This document shows, one piece after another, positions 24,303 through 34,001 of a DNA stretch of 40,364 nucleotides (positions are counted from its first letter, which is position 1; every line of letters begins with the position of its first letter). The DNA is from Prorocentrum cordatum (Eukaryota > Sar > Dinophyceae > Prorocentrales > Prorocentraceae). A program made the position numbers and the translations under genes. The DNA lies in contig CAUYUJ010000370.1 in NCBI GenBank assembly GCA_963575745.1, forward strand, positions 619,382-659,745, read 5' to 3'. The notes beneath the pieces were generated by a model. The model ran no database searches. It was not told the DNA's origin and saw only the letters and a program-made list of their open reading frames with translations.

Positions 24303-24369
24303 TCCCCTACCCATGGCCAGCGCGGGCGGGCGAGAAGACAGAGGAGTACCATTTTTCCGAGCCGGTAGC

Positions 24370-24672
24370 TTACAGGTTTGCGATGTAGTCCAAGATCTCC
24401 TGATATTCCGCCTCCTTCACCGGGTCGCGGTATCGATGGACTATGGCATCCAGTGTGCAATCTTCGGCCGCCATCATCTGGCGCCTCCTCTTTTTGTTGT
24501 ACTTTCTGAGGGCGCAGGAGGCGTGTTCGCAGAAGAGCCACATGTCAAGCACCGTGCAGCGCATGTTCAGAATTGCGCACTGTTTTTTGAAGGTGCTGTT
24601 CGCTTTGGCGGCCTGTTCGAACGCAGTGATGGATCCCATGTCTCCCCGCGCCAAGCGCCCGGCGCCAGCCAT
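24370..24672 (-). CDS. Small hypothetical basic protein
   Basis: The ATG at 24672 gives 100 residues. An upstream ATG at 24837 would add 55 Pro-rich residues coded by the poly-G/C tract and is less likely. The sequence is helical-looking and rich in Cys, Met and Lys, with a KYNKKRRRQ basic patch that could be a nuclear-localisation or nucleic-acid-binding signal, and an acidic, Tyr-rich C-terminus. I recognise no family. It lies downstream of the gene at 24994-26259 on the same strand and could be its final exon, since the 320 bases between them are repeat-like. Confidence 0.45.
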   Translation of the reverse strand: MAGAGRLARGDMGSITAFEQAAKANSTFKKQCAILNMRCTVLDMWLFCEHASCALRKYNKKRRRQMMAAEDCTLDAIVHRYRDPVKEAEYQEILDYIANL

Positions 24673-24769
24673 ATCCGCCGACCCCCGCTTGCCGGGGGTG
24701 AAAAGGCGCGTGAGACATTTGGCTGTTCCCCTTCCCCTTTCCTCTTCCCCTGGGGTCCGAATTGCAGTT

Positions 24770-25030
24770 TGAGGGAGGGGGGGGGGCGGGGAAGGGGGGG
24801 GGGGGGGCGGGGGGGTCCCCGGGCTCCCCGACGCCACCGCTCCTATGCGATTGCCACCAAAAACGTACCATGTGGCTCCACAAAAAGTCTACGCTACTAT
24901 ACGATTGCCACCAACAACGTACCACTTCGTTCCACAAATCTTCGCAACTCCTATGGGATAGAGGTGAAGATATATGATATAGGTTCCACGCTTTTATACG
25001 ATGGTTACCAAAAACGTCCAATTTGGCTCC
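24770..25030 (+). repeat. Poly-G tract and three degenerate short tandem units
   Basis: A G-rich run fills about 24775-24820. It is followed by three imperfect units containing ATACGATTGCCACCAAAAAC and CGTACCATGTGGCTCC-like strings, starting near 24842, 24896 and 24995. The last reads AAAACGTCCAATTTGGCTCC. The third unit overlaps the 3' end of the gene starting at 26259. Confidence 0.6.
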
Positions 25031-26259
25031 CCCTCTTTTGGGGGGTCGGCGGAATGGCGTAAGCCACTTGAATAAAAGGCCTTCCGCACAACCCATGCCC
25101 GTTTCCTTTGGGTCTTGCAAGCCGACATGATGAGGTCCATCATGATCTGCATGGCGCAGAACTGCGGGGGCCCCTCCCGTTCCTGCACGCCGGCCAAGCG
25201 CTGCAGCGAGGACGCAGTGTACGACAGCGCCGACCGACCGCGCGCAGCCGGCGGGGTCTCCAACACCTGGAGCAAGCGGCTCTTGACGATGCCGCGGCGG
25301 CTGTGGTAGTCGACGCCGACCTCGTCACGGTCGTCGTCGTTGTCGTCGCCGTCGTCGCTCTCTTCCGGACGAACGCCCGCGGCGTCGCCTGCTGGAAGAC
25401 CGCGGCCCCAAGGCTTGTAAGCCCGTGGCCGGTCGGCGCCGTGCGCCGCCAGTCCAGCGCCCAGGGCGCCCGAGAAAGCCTGCGTTTCAGTGGGCCACCC
25501 CAAGCCGTCGAGGTGGGCGTAGAACGCTCTCACCGGCGCAGGGTCTATGAGCAGGACGCATCGGGCCACGTGGCACACCAGGCTGTGCCGCTCGCTCTGG
25601 TCGCAGTGTCGGGCCCCTAAGAAGTGGCACCTGGACGCGGCGTCGAATATGCGAAAGTGATGCTCGACCCTGTTATCGGGGTGGGCGCAGTACCTCGCGA
25701 ACTCTGACGGGGCGCCTGCAGCGGCCATGCTCTTGCGGAGGGCGTTCACGCCAGCGTCCCGATGCTTGCCTCCTGCCTGGATCATGGTGAGGTAAGCCCG
25801 ATCCCTGACCAATTGCAGCATCTGCGGCATGGGCATCGCGTCGGTCCTGGCCTCCGGCGCGCGGCGCGGCGGCCGGCGGGAGGGGGCAGCTTTCGCCATG
25901 CCCTTCAGAGTCTGCTTTCGCACCTTGCGCAGCGACCGCAACGCGGTCATGCTGAGCTTCACCTGGTGGCGGCCCTGCAGCTGGGCGGCAGCCCGGCGGT
26001 GTCCGTGGGCGATTGTACGCTTCCGCAGTTTTGCGGCAAACGTGGCACCATCAGGAGCGACCGGCCTGGTGGCTTCAGGCGGCTTGCGGGGCGCGTCGGC
26101 GGCCGCGGCGCCAGCGGGGGCCAGCGCCTGGGCGGCCGCGGGCCTGGCAACTGCCGCTTGGGCAGGGCCGACGGGCGTCTGGGCCGCTGGAGGGGCAGCA
26201 GCGGCCGGCGCCGTCGCGGGCTTGTTCGCCGCGGCGGACGGCACGAGGAAGCGTTGCAT
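24994..26259 (-). CDS. Hypothetical protein, 421 aa
   Basis: The ATG at 26259 follows a CACC context that suits a eukaryotic start. Residues 1-60 are Ala/Pro-rich and probably disordered. About 75-145 is strongly basic (repeated Arg, Lys, His). About 150-275 looks like a compact domain with conserved-looking Cys and His residues (RYCAHPDNRVEHH, HFLGARHCDQSERH, CHVARC) that might bind zinc. About 300-330 is an acidic DDGDDNDDDRDE stretch, and the last 90 residues are mixed. I recognise no family. It is flanked by motif copies M3 and M4 in the same orientation. The C-terminus runs into short tandem repeats, so the true end may differ if an intron is present. Confidence 0.6.
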   Translation of the reverse strand: MQRFLVPSAAANKPATAPAAAAPPAAQTPVGPAQAAVARPAAAQALAPAGAAAADAPRKPPEATRPVAPDGATFAAKLRKRTIAHGHRRAAAQLQGRHQVKLSMTALRSLRKVRKQTLKGMAKAAPSRRPPRRAPEARTDAMPMPQMLQLVRDRAYLTMIQAGGKHRDAGVNALRKSMAAAGAPSEFARYCAHPDNRVEHHFRIFDAASRCHFLGARHCDQSERHSLVCHVARCVLLIDPAPVRAFYAHLDGLGWPTETQAFSGALGAGLAAHGADRPRAYKPWGRGLPAGDAAGVRPEESDDGDDNDDDRDEVGVDYHSRRGIVKSRLLQVLETPPAARGRSALSYTASSLQRLAGVQEREGPPQFCAMQIMMDLIMSACKTQRKRAWVVRKAFYSSGLRHSADPPKEGEPNWTFLVTIV

Positions 26260-26891
26260 GGTGACGGGAACAGCGCGTTGCAGTGAAGCCGAAATGGCTA
26301 CGGTGGTGTGGATGAGGGTGGCCGCAAGGCAGAAGTCTGAACATCAGATTTTGGTTCCCTGGGCCGCTGCCCACCCAGAGGGGCTCTGCCCGCCCAGGAA
26401 GAGGAGGAGGAGGAGGAGCAGGAGGAGGAGGAGGAGCTGGAAGGGAGGAGAACGGGGAGGAGGAGGAGGAGGAGGAGGACGAGGAGGAGGAGGCGAGGAG
26501 GAGGAGGAGGAGAAGAAAATGGCGCGAGGGAGGACGTCGAGGACGAGGAAAGGGAGGATGAGAAGGACCGGGGAGGACGACGCGGAGAAGGTGGAGGAGG
26601 GAGGGGGTAGTCGAATAGGAACGACGTGCAGGCGTCGAAAGAGGACGAGCAGGCGGATAATGAGGAAGAGGACGAGGAGGATGGGGACGAGGAGGAATGG
26701 GAGGGAAGAGGAGCCCCAAAGTCCCCAGGAAAAAGGACAATACGGAAAGCCTAAGTCGCACATAGTCTGACATGACCTCAGTTGGCGGACCTCCCCACTC
26801 AGCGGCGCAAGTGCGTCGGCGCAGCAACGGAGGTGCGCTGCGGCATGGGGGCGAACCGAAGAGATGTCGCGGCGGCAATGCTGGCGGGCGC
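26260..26891 (+). repeat. Motif copy M4 and polypurine (GGA)n tract
   Basis: Motif GAACATCAGATTTTGGTTCC occupies 26338-26359 and is followed by CTGGGCCGC. About 26391-26530 is (GGA)n, and purine-rich DNA continues to about 26715. Nothing coding is supported here. Confidence 0.8.
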
Positions 26892-27755
26892 TCACTTGCG
26901 CTTGGGCTTCAGCGCCGTCTTCGCGACTGCTTTGCTCTTCGCCTTTGCCTTCGCCTTTGCTTTCGCCTTGCCCTTGGCCGAGGGCATGGGCTTGGCCCGA
27001 TTTGCGGAAGCCGAGGTCGTGATGTGCATGTTCGGGAAGGCGGAGGTTGGACAGACATCCGTGATGGTGAAGAGCTTCTGGTACTTGTTTGCGAAGCTCT
27101 TCAGGGTGGAGCGAATCGCTGGGTTCAGATCGGTGGCCAACCTGAAGGAGAAGTTGAAATGTTCGGAGATTTCGCAACTACCTCCATCTAGCTTAGTTCC
27201 CGACCTCACCATCTCCAGGCGGGTGCCGTCGATTGCGGTCTTGGAAGTCCAGCCACCCTTCCCCTGCACGGGCGGAACTGTGATGTCGCACTCGATCATG
27301 CCCTCCTTGATGATCGCGAGCAGCTTTTTCACGACATGGTCCGCTGCGGTCTTGGCGTTCATCTTCTTGGTGCTGTAGCCCACGAGCATCCAAACCCACG
27401 AGATGTGCTGGCAGGGGTTCTTCGACGTATCTGGCGGCAGCATGCCGGACGTGGCTTCGAGGACGCTGTGCTTCGCGGGCACAGGGGGCAGCGAGAACTG
27501 CTCCATAGCACGCGGAGTGAACGCGTTGAGTCCATGGAACTTGGCTGGGGCCCCGGCGGCCGCAGAGTTCCCATCAGCCACCACGGCGCGAAACGCGCGG
27601 TACTCCTCTCCGTCGGGGCCATCGAGAACTACGTTGTCCACTGTGATCTCCATCGTGTGCAGGTTGGCCTGCTGCTTATTCTGCGCTGGCTTCAGCGGTT
27701 GGGCTAGAGCAGCCAGCGCCATGCGTGCAGGAGTACCCTTTCCCTTGGGAGGCAT
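26892..27755 (-). CDS. Hypothetical protein with Lys/Ala-rich tail, 287 aa
   Basis: The ATG at 27755 begins MPPKGKGTPARMALAALA; the frame is open slightly further to a GTG. Residues about 35-235 look like a folded domain with balanced hydrophobic spacing (EITVDNVVLDGPDGEEYRAF, ISWVWMLVGYSTKKMN, WTSKTAIDGTRLEM). The C-terminal 45 residues carry alternating Lys-Ala (AKGKAKAKAKAKAKSK) ending KPKRK, resembling histone H1-like tails and nuclear-localisation signals. A chromatin- or nucleic-acid-associated role is inference only. I recognise no family. The gene lies between motif copies M4 and M5. Confidence 0.65.
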   Translation of the reverse strand: MPPKGKGTPARMALAALAQPLKPAQNKQQANLHTMEITVDNVVLDGPDGEEYRAFRAVVADGNSAAAGAPAKFHGLNAFTPRAMEQFSLPPVPAKHSVLEATSGMLPPDTSKNPCQHISWVWMLVGYSTKKMNAKTAADHVVKKLLAIIKEGMIECDITVPPVQGKGGWTSKTAIDGTRLEMVRSGTKLDGGSCEISEHFNFSFRLATDLNPAIRSTLKSFANKYQKLFTITDVCPTSAFPNMHITTSASANRAKPMPSAKGKAKAKAKAKAKSKAVAKTALKPKRK

Positions 27756-28849
27756 GGGACTCACCGTGAGAGAGACAGCTCAATGCTCGACGACGTGCGC
27801 GAACGCACGCTTGAGCCAGAAAACTTGAGGTAGGGGAAAGCAGGGGCATAGGAAAGCAGGATACGGGAGCGGACAAAGAGGAGAAGGAGGAGGAGAAGGA
27901 GGAGAATGGAAACGGGGTCGCATCGGAGGGCGATTGCAGTGAAACTAGCAGGGAAAACTAATAGAGAGGAGAAGGGGGAGGCAGGGCGAAGATAACGTGG
28001 AGAGGGAAACCTCAAGGGAAACTGCGCATCGATTCCTGGTTCCCGGGGGCGCTGGAGGGAAGGAGTACGCGGTGAACGAGGAGAAGAAGAGCAGTGCGAG
28101 GACGGTGATGAGGATGAGGAGGAGGAGGATTAAAAGAGGGGGGCGAGAGGAAGACAGGGAGGAGGCGCGGGAGGGTGATGAGACAGTAGGAGGTGGAGGG
28201 GAATGATGACGAAGAGGTAGAGGCCCGAAGGGGCACTGAGCATCAGATGTTGGTTCCTGGTCTGAGCATCAGATTTTGGTTCCTGGGGTGCCGCGTCGGG
28301 ACCTCTGGGATTCCGTCGGCCCCCCTGGTTGAAAGGCAATCGTACAGACGCTGGCAGGGAGAAAGAAGAGAAAGGAGAGAAGGAGGAAAGGGAGGATAAG
28401 CAGGAGACGGAACGTCAAGGGAAACCGCGCATCAAATCCTGGTTCCCGGGGGCGCTGGAGGGAAGGATAACGCGGTGAACGCTGAAGCCGACGAGAAGCA
28501 GAAGGAGGAGGATAACGATATTTAGAAGAGGGGGTGGCAGAGAAGGGAATATGATGAAGCGGAGGAGGATGATCAGACAGCAGGAGGTGGAGGAGAAAGA
28601 GGGGGATAACGTAGAAGCAGCCAAGGAAATTGAGCATCAGATTTTGGTTCCTGGGGTCTCTGGAAGGAACATAGAAGAAGGCGGGGTAGGAAGAGGGGGG
28701 CGACGAACGAAAAGAAGGCGAAGAGGGCGATGAGGGGGAGGGAGGGGATGAGGGAGGATAGTCACGAGGAGGGTGAAAGAAGGAGGTGAGGACGACGAGA
28801 AGTGGGCCGTCGGACGTCTGAGAAGGGGAGGGAGCGAATGACGTGAGAA
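27756..28849 (+). repeat. Array of polypurine modules with motif copies M5-M9
   Basis: Motif copies lie at about 28022-28055, 28236-28260, 28262-28292, 28425-28467 and 28631-28663, all on the plus strand. They are separated by GGA/GAA-rich purine DNA of 150-350 bases. M5 and M8 share about 70 bases (28009-28080 and 28409-28482), including GGGGGCGCTGGAGGGAAGGA. M6 and M7 are back-to-back, 26 bases apart. Frames on either strand encode only charged or Ser/Pro/Leu repeats. Confidence 0.75.
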
Positions 28850-29110
28850 AGGCTTTGGTGACCCTGTGGGGTGTCCTTCGTGGGGCTTTTTTGGAGCGTC
28901 TGGGATGGTCTTCGGGGCGCTCGGAAAGCCTTTGGGGGCCGTCTGCGGTCCTGTTGAGTCTTGTGGTGTCTTTCTGGCGCCCTCTTGGCACCCTGTTGGG
29001 GCCTTGGTGGGGTCTGCGGATCCATCCTGGCGCTCTGGGGGCCGCGCGGGCACTCTCATGGGCTCACTTGGGACCGTGGTGGGCCGATCTGGAAACGTCG
29101 CAAAAGCGTT
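28850..29110 (+). repeat. Degenerate decamer repeat, TTGGGGCC type
   Basis: Units such as GTCTTCGGGGCGCTC and CCTTTGGGGGCCGTC recur every 10-13 bases, as at 1440 and 36770. Confidence 0.55.
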
Positions 29111-29146
29111 TAGAGAGTTCCGGTGAGCGTAGCTGTCTGAAGGGAA

Positions 29147-29172
29147 GCTGCGCGTCAAATTCGGGATCCCGG
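29147..29172 (+). repeat. Divergent motif copy M10
   Basis: GCTGCGCGTCAAATTCGGGA followed by TCCCGGGAGA. It lies just beyond the Helitron 3' side. Confidence 0.55.
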
Positions 29173-29193
29173 GAGATTTGCCTTCCGAGGACA

Positions 29194-29219
29194 CGCGCGC
29201 ACGTGTGCACGTGCACGCG
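29194..29219 (-). repeat. 12-bp stem hairpin near the Helitron 3' end
   Basis: The plus strand reads CGCGCGCACGTG, a TG loop, then CACGTGCACGCG: eleven Watson-Crick pairs and one wobble-type pair. It lies about 120 bases past the helicase stop. Helitrons carry a short GC-rich hairpin just inside the 3' terminus, so this is a candidate, but the expected CTRR end was not found right after it. Confidence 0.4.
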
Positions 29220-29340
29220 TGCCGGCGAACATGCGCAGGCTCGAGCTACAACGAGAGCGAGCTTTTCCCAAGCGTGAGCTGTGAACGGACGTCCGCCACG
29301 CGCCGCGTCGCAAGCGGGGCGCGCAAACTGAAACGGGGCA

Positions 29341-31336
29341 CTAATCAGAAGCAGCAGCGCGTGATGATGCTGACGCTGGCCGCTTGCGGCACGCGGGTGC
29401 AGGGCGCTGCGGGGAATCCTTTGGGAGCAACAATTCCTTCCAAACAATACTCTTGGTCAGTGCGCTGCCGTTTACGTTGCATCGATCGAGACTGGTGAGG
29501 ACGCGCAGGGATCCCCTAGTGTGCACGCGGCTCAGAACGACATAGAGGTGCCCATGGCTGAAAGGGCTCGATCTGGAATCTAAGACACACTTCAGGAGGG
29601 TGCAGCCTTGCGCGCCGTTGAAGGTGACAGCATAAGCGGGGCGCAATGGATACTGGCGTCTGATCACGTTGCTAGTACCTCGCGCCAACGGCCACCTGAA
29701 ACATATGCGCGGGAGCGGGAAGTGTCTCCCATCTAATGTCTCTATGACGACATGGTTGTCGTGCACGGCGCGCACTATGACGTGAGCATGGTTCATGAGC
29801 CTGTCGGACATGCTGAAGTTGCGGGCCAATTGGTACAGAGCGCCCACCACCAATCGTAAGTCATGTGGCGGGACGCCGTTCTCGTTCTGGAGGTTAAGAA
29901 ACTCTGTCCGCGCTCGCCTTGCGGCACTGGGGCAAAAGGTAGACTTGAGTGAGCTTGTCGAGGACCATGTGGTTGAACTTGTCGACAGCGGCATTAGTCG
30001 GGCAAAGGATTTCTGCCGAGGCGCAACTGGAAGGGTCATTCGGGGCGTCGAAGCAGAAGTCGACGCACGCCTCCTCGGAGTGCAAAGACGCGCAGCGGTC
30101 CAGCAGGACGTAGCCGGGCTCATCGGAGAGATGATGTGTCGACGGGGCTGTGCCGTCGCCGATGCTTGCAACCCAGGTAGAGTAGTCGACGTCGCGGTGT
30201 TGTCGGTGGTTCACCTGCAAAGCGTAAGTAGTGAAAAGCTCCCATGTAGCAGATTGCCGAACACTGTTGTTGACGATAGAGTCCCGCGTGCCTCCTTTCA
30301 CGACAGGAGGAATCTGGCGGAAGTCCCCATAGCAGACGAAAACCTTGTTCTTCCAGATGGTAGTGTGGTGCTGTTGGATCTGGTCCAATAGTTTGAGGAC
30401 GCTCTCCCATGCAGGTCGTTTAGAATTTGGCCATTCATCCCATTGGAGCACAGGCGCCGCGGCGAGGGCACGGGCACCTTGGGAGCTCATCGGCAGAGAG
30501 CAAGTGAGGACGTCCTCGTCAGATACCGGAATCTTGCAGACAGAGTGCGCCGTGGCGCCGAAGGGCAATTGCAGGGCCGCGACTCCTGTCGTGGCCATGT
30601 TGATGACTCCCTGTCCACTCCCCAAAGCAGCGTAAGTGATGTAACTGGCGACGGTGGATTTGCCGCTGCCAGCGGGGCCGTGGACGAAATAATACTTCTC
30701 GGCCCCGGCGCGGATAGACGCGATAATCGCTTTGACGGCGTCGGTCTGACTCGGATCCTTTGCAAGGGTCTTGTAGATGGTCTTCGCGCGGGATAGCGCT
30801 TCTTGCGGGGGAAATGGCGCCGCGGGGGTGTCTGATGCCGGGGATGGTTGAGACCGTGCAGGTTTGTCTTCTTCCAGCGTGAACGATTTGCCAATGGACT
30901 GGCACGAGAGGCGCAAAGCGTCGCATGCAGCTTTGCGGGCAGAATCGAGAGTGAGCCCGCGATCGCGGAAATCACCGAGGAGATGCTTCTCGAACTTGTT
31001 GCACAGCGTCACGGCGCACGCGTCCTGCTCGAGCAACGCTACGAAGGCGAACCGTAGTTGAGCGGCAGTGTATCGAAGCTCGACTAACTCCTGGAGCACC
31101 CGCATAGGTTCGTCAGCTGTCGCAAAATACCCGGTCGCCACCAGTGCTTGCTCATAAGTGGGGTACATCCGGCCACCGTGGGTTTTGCAGTCGGCGAAGC
31201 TTGGTTTTGGGTAGTTCAACGATATGTGTCTGTGGTAGAACACCTCTCTCTGTTTGGGGTACTTCATTTCGAGCCTGCATATTGGACGTTCGCCCCGTTG
31301 CTTCTCGTAGACGAAGTGGGTCCGACCTGGGGGGGG
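29341..31336 (-). pseudogene. Helitron helicase half (PIF1-type), frameshifted
   Basis: This continues the Rep half after a frame change at the G8 run 31329-31336. The frame then runs unbroken to about 29935, changes again near the G4/A4 runs at 29929-29937, and ends at 29341. Helicase motifs in order: Walker A GPAGSGKST (about 30686-30654), an unusual Walker B DEWPNSKR (about 30440), motif III GDFRQIPPV, motif IV-like VNHRQ, then after the second shift TFNGAQGCT and FSHGHLYVVLSR. The family unwinds DNA 5' to 3' during rolling-circle transposition. Both frame changes sit at homopolymers, so sequencing error is possible. As read it cannot give a full protein. Confidence 0.85.
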
Positions 31337-34001
31337 CAGCGTCGAACACGGGCGCCAGGGCCCCGTCCGGCGGGGGAGTCGCCGAAGACGCCGCAGCCCG
31401 TGGGGAGAGGTCGGGAAAGTGGTGCTGCAAGGCTTGCGGGCAAGATTTGGCCACCATGAAGCGCTTGAAATATTCGTAGTACTTCGTTGAGAGGTACGGC
31501 TCGAACTTGGGCCGGTGGAAGTGGCGTTGCAAAAGCGAAATAGAAGATTGTACGGCGTCCTCTTCTTGTCCGGCGGTATAGGTGATCCAATCTTCGCCTT
31601 CGCAATGCACTGGTAGACAAACCACATGAGGGATGCGTTCATACGTAGTGTAGCCAAACATGCGCCACGCGCATTCCGTGGCACAAAGATAACGGCCACG
31701 CTGCCATTCTTTGATTTCGTCTTTGTTGCCAGTGTCCTCCTGGAGCTCGTATTTAACAAGGTCTGGTCATTTGAACAGGTATGTGTACAGGTATTGGAAC
31801 AGGTTGACGGACCCTGCGAATTTGACATTGGCGTGTCCGTCCCACAGCAGGAGGATGGTGGGGTTGTATTCCACGATCAGCCGGTTGCAGCAATCAGATC
31901 GTTTGCCGTGAGATGCGGTCCCAGACGCGCAATTGGGGCAGTCACCGCCACAATGTCTGCGACGGTGATGTGGGCACCCTCGCTCGTCAAAGTACGTGTC
32001 GTCTTGGAAAGGCCACGGGCGCCCTTTGATGCACTCCTGAGATGTGTCGTCGGGGTGGCACGAATGGTTGCACGAGTGTATCATGTGTTGAAGGACGAGT
32101 GCGCGGACAGGACCGTCTGGTGGAAGTTCGCGCGAGACGAAGGTGTCGACGGCTTCGGGCGTAGTTGGCGGCGTTGTCAGGGCTATGGCAATGTGAGCAT
32201 GGGGCAGCCCTCTGCGCTGATATTCAATAACCCTGATGACGTACCTGCGGTCTCCACAGAACTCACGCTTGAGGTGCGCCATCATCTTCTCCAATCGAGC
32301 GTGGAATACGCGGACCACGATGTCTGGTCGGTCTGCTGCTGTCTGGCCCGGATGAAGAGTGGCAGTGATCTCGGGCCAGCATGGGTTGCACGTCAACGCG
32401 ATGAAGAAGGTTGGCGGGCCTTTTCGCCGAGCAAGCTCCAGGAAGTCCATTCGGAGCTTGCGTAGGTGGCGGGAAGACCCGGGCACGCTCGAAGGCAAAT
32501 ATGTACTCGTGCCGGGGACGGGCGTGTCATTGGCGAGGGCCTCGCACATGTCTGCTCGTTTGGAAGTTCGTTGAGCCTGTGCTCTGCGAAGAAGTCCGAG
32601 CCTCTCATCCTCCATCCTGCAGTGCATGTTCACGAGCCACTCGTTCAAGAGCCGTCCACATAAATGCATGCGTGGGCTTCGTAGGAGGTGTTGGCGGTAC
32701 CGCCGCATCTGTGTGAGGCGCTGCCCCGCGTTCGCGAGCATGTCGGTGCTCCATCCGCGGCCGCCGCGGGGAAACCAGAGCGGGTAACTCAAGGGCTCGT
32801 AGAGCGCGCTCAGCGGGTTCAGGTATTGCGGCGTGGGACACGAGTTCCTTCGGAATAAGACAGACCGGGGCGACACGTCCACGTGGGGTGTTTCATGGAC
32901 AATCGCAGCGAGCTCGTTGATGCCCTCGTCCCACTGGAGCTCGACCGCCACGGCGGCGCCGCGTGCTGACGGGGCCGACAGGCGTCGAAGCTCTTTCGCA
33001 TAGCCATTGTGCGGAAGGATAAGTATCTCCAGTCGCCGAAGCAACTTGAGGTCCACATTGTGCGCAGTGGCGTTCGTGACGCGTTCCCGAGGGTCGACGA
33101 GAATGTAGCGTAGAGGCGCGGTGTCAGCACAGCTCCAAATCCGCCGGTACATCGTGCCATGGATTCTGAAATTGGAAGGCCGCAGCCCGTTACCGAATCG
33201 CAACTCCCGTTCTGAAGTAGTGCTTTGAATCTCGTGCACGGCGAAAGAGAACAGACTATTGCAGCGCCTGCTGATGGCTGAGAATCCCGTCAATCGAGGT
33301 GCATTGGAAATGGCGTCGTGCATTGGGCGTCCCTGTTCGTCCTTGTACAGCCACGTAGTGCCGAACGTTTTCATGAGAGCGCCTGCAGGGGGCTTGTAGT
33401 ACTTTGTGAAATCCACGTAATGCTTCCCAGCGCCGCAGCAGAAACCATCGCCTTCACAGTGGAACAGCTTTGCGGAGCAATGGATGCATGTGTGCGTCAT
33501 GGCACCCAAATCGATTCGGGAAAAGGCGTCCTCCGGGCGTCCTGGTGGACAGCAGTGTCGGCATATCTTCTGGTTGCGGGCGTGCCATCTGGGAGCAAAA
33601 TCGCCCAGCGGTAATGCCTCTCCGCATCGAGCGCAGACACAAAATGAAGCTGGCTGCGCAACACATGCCTTGCAAATTCTCTCGGTTCTGTGTCGGTGTC
33701 GAACTGCGAAGTCCTCGGGGGCGAGCTCCTCGTGACAGCGAGTACGCGGCAAGGCCACCGCAGGTTTGTTTTGTAGGGCGGCGCATGCTTTGCAAGTCTT
33801 TGTGGCTTTGTGTGGCTGAGTGGGTGTGAAAGAGTGGCGCGGAAGGTCGGTCGTGCACACCGAGCACGTGAAATATGCCCGTGTGGCGCATTATTTGCAA
33901 GTCTTCGTGGCTTTGTTTAGCTGGTTAGGTGTGAACGAGTCGCGCGGCAGGTCGGCCTCGCAGACAGAGCACGTAAAGCATGCTGCCCGCTTGGGGCCCA
34001 T
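31337..34001 (-). pseudogene. Helitron Rep half (HUH Y2 nickase), two internal stops
   Basis: The ATG at 34001 starts a series of four Cys-x2-Cys knuckles (CSVCEADLPRDSF and relatives). The first is cut by an in-frame TAA at 33893-33891; the rest begins again in frame at 33860. FFIALTCNPCWPEI lies near residue 530 and the HUH motif GLPHAHIAIAL near residue 598. The paired tyrosines FQYLYTYLF fall at the end of the first open stretch, where a TGA (31769-31767) replaces what family alignment suggests is the Gly of a conserved K-G-x-D. The frame stays open after the TGA (PDLVKYELQ, then EIKEWQRGRYLCATECAWRM) to the G8 tract. Rep nicks and joins single-stranded DNA at the element ends. Confidence 0.85.

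Larger units (their letters stand above)
29194..34001 (-). mobile_element. Degraded autonomous Helitron (Rep/helicase)
   Basis: A minus-strand rolling-circle transposon remnant: tandem Cys knuckles, HUH Y2 replication initiator, then PIF1-type helicase. At least two nonsense codons (33893-33891 and 31769-31767) and two frame changes (within 31329-31336 and within about 29929-29937) break it. The outer ends are uncertain. Confidence 0.8.
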
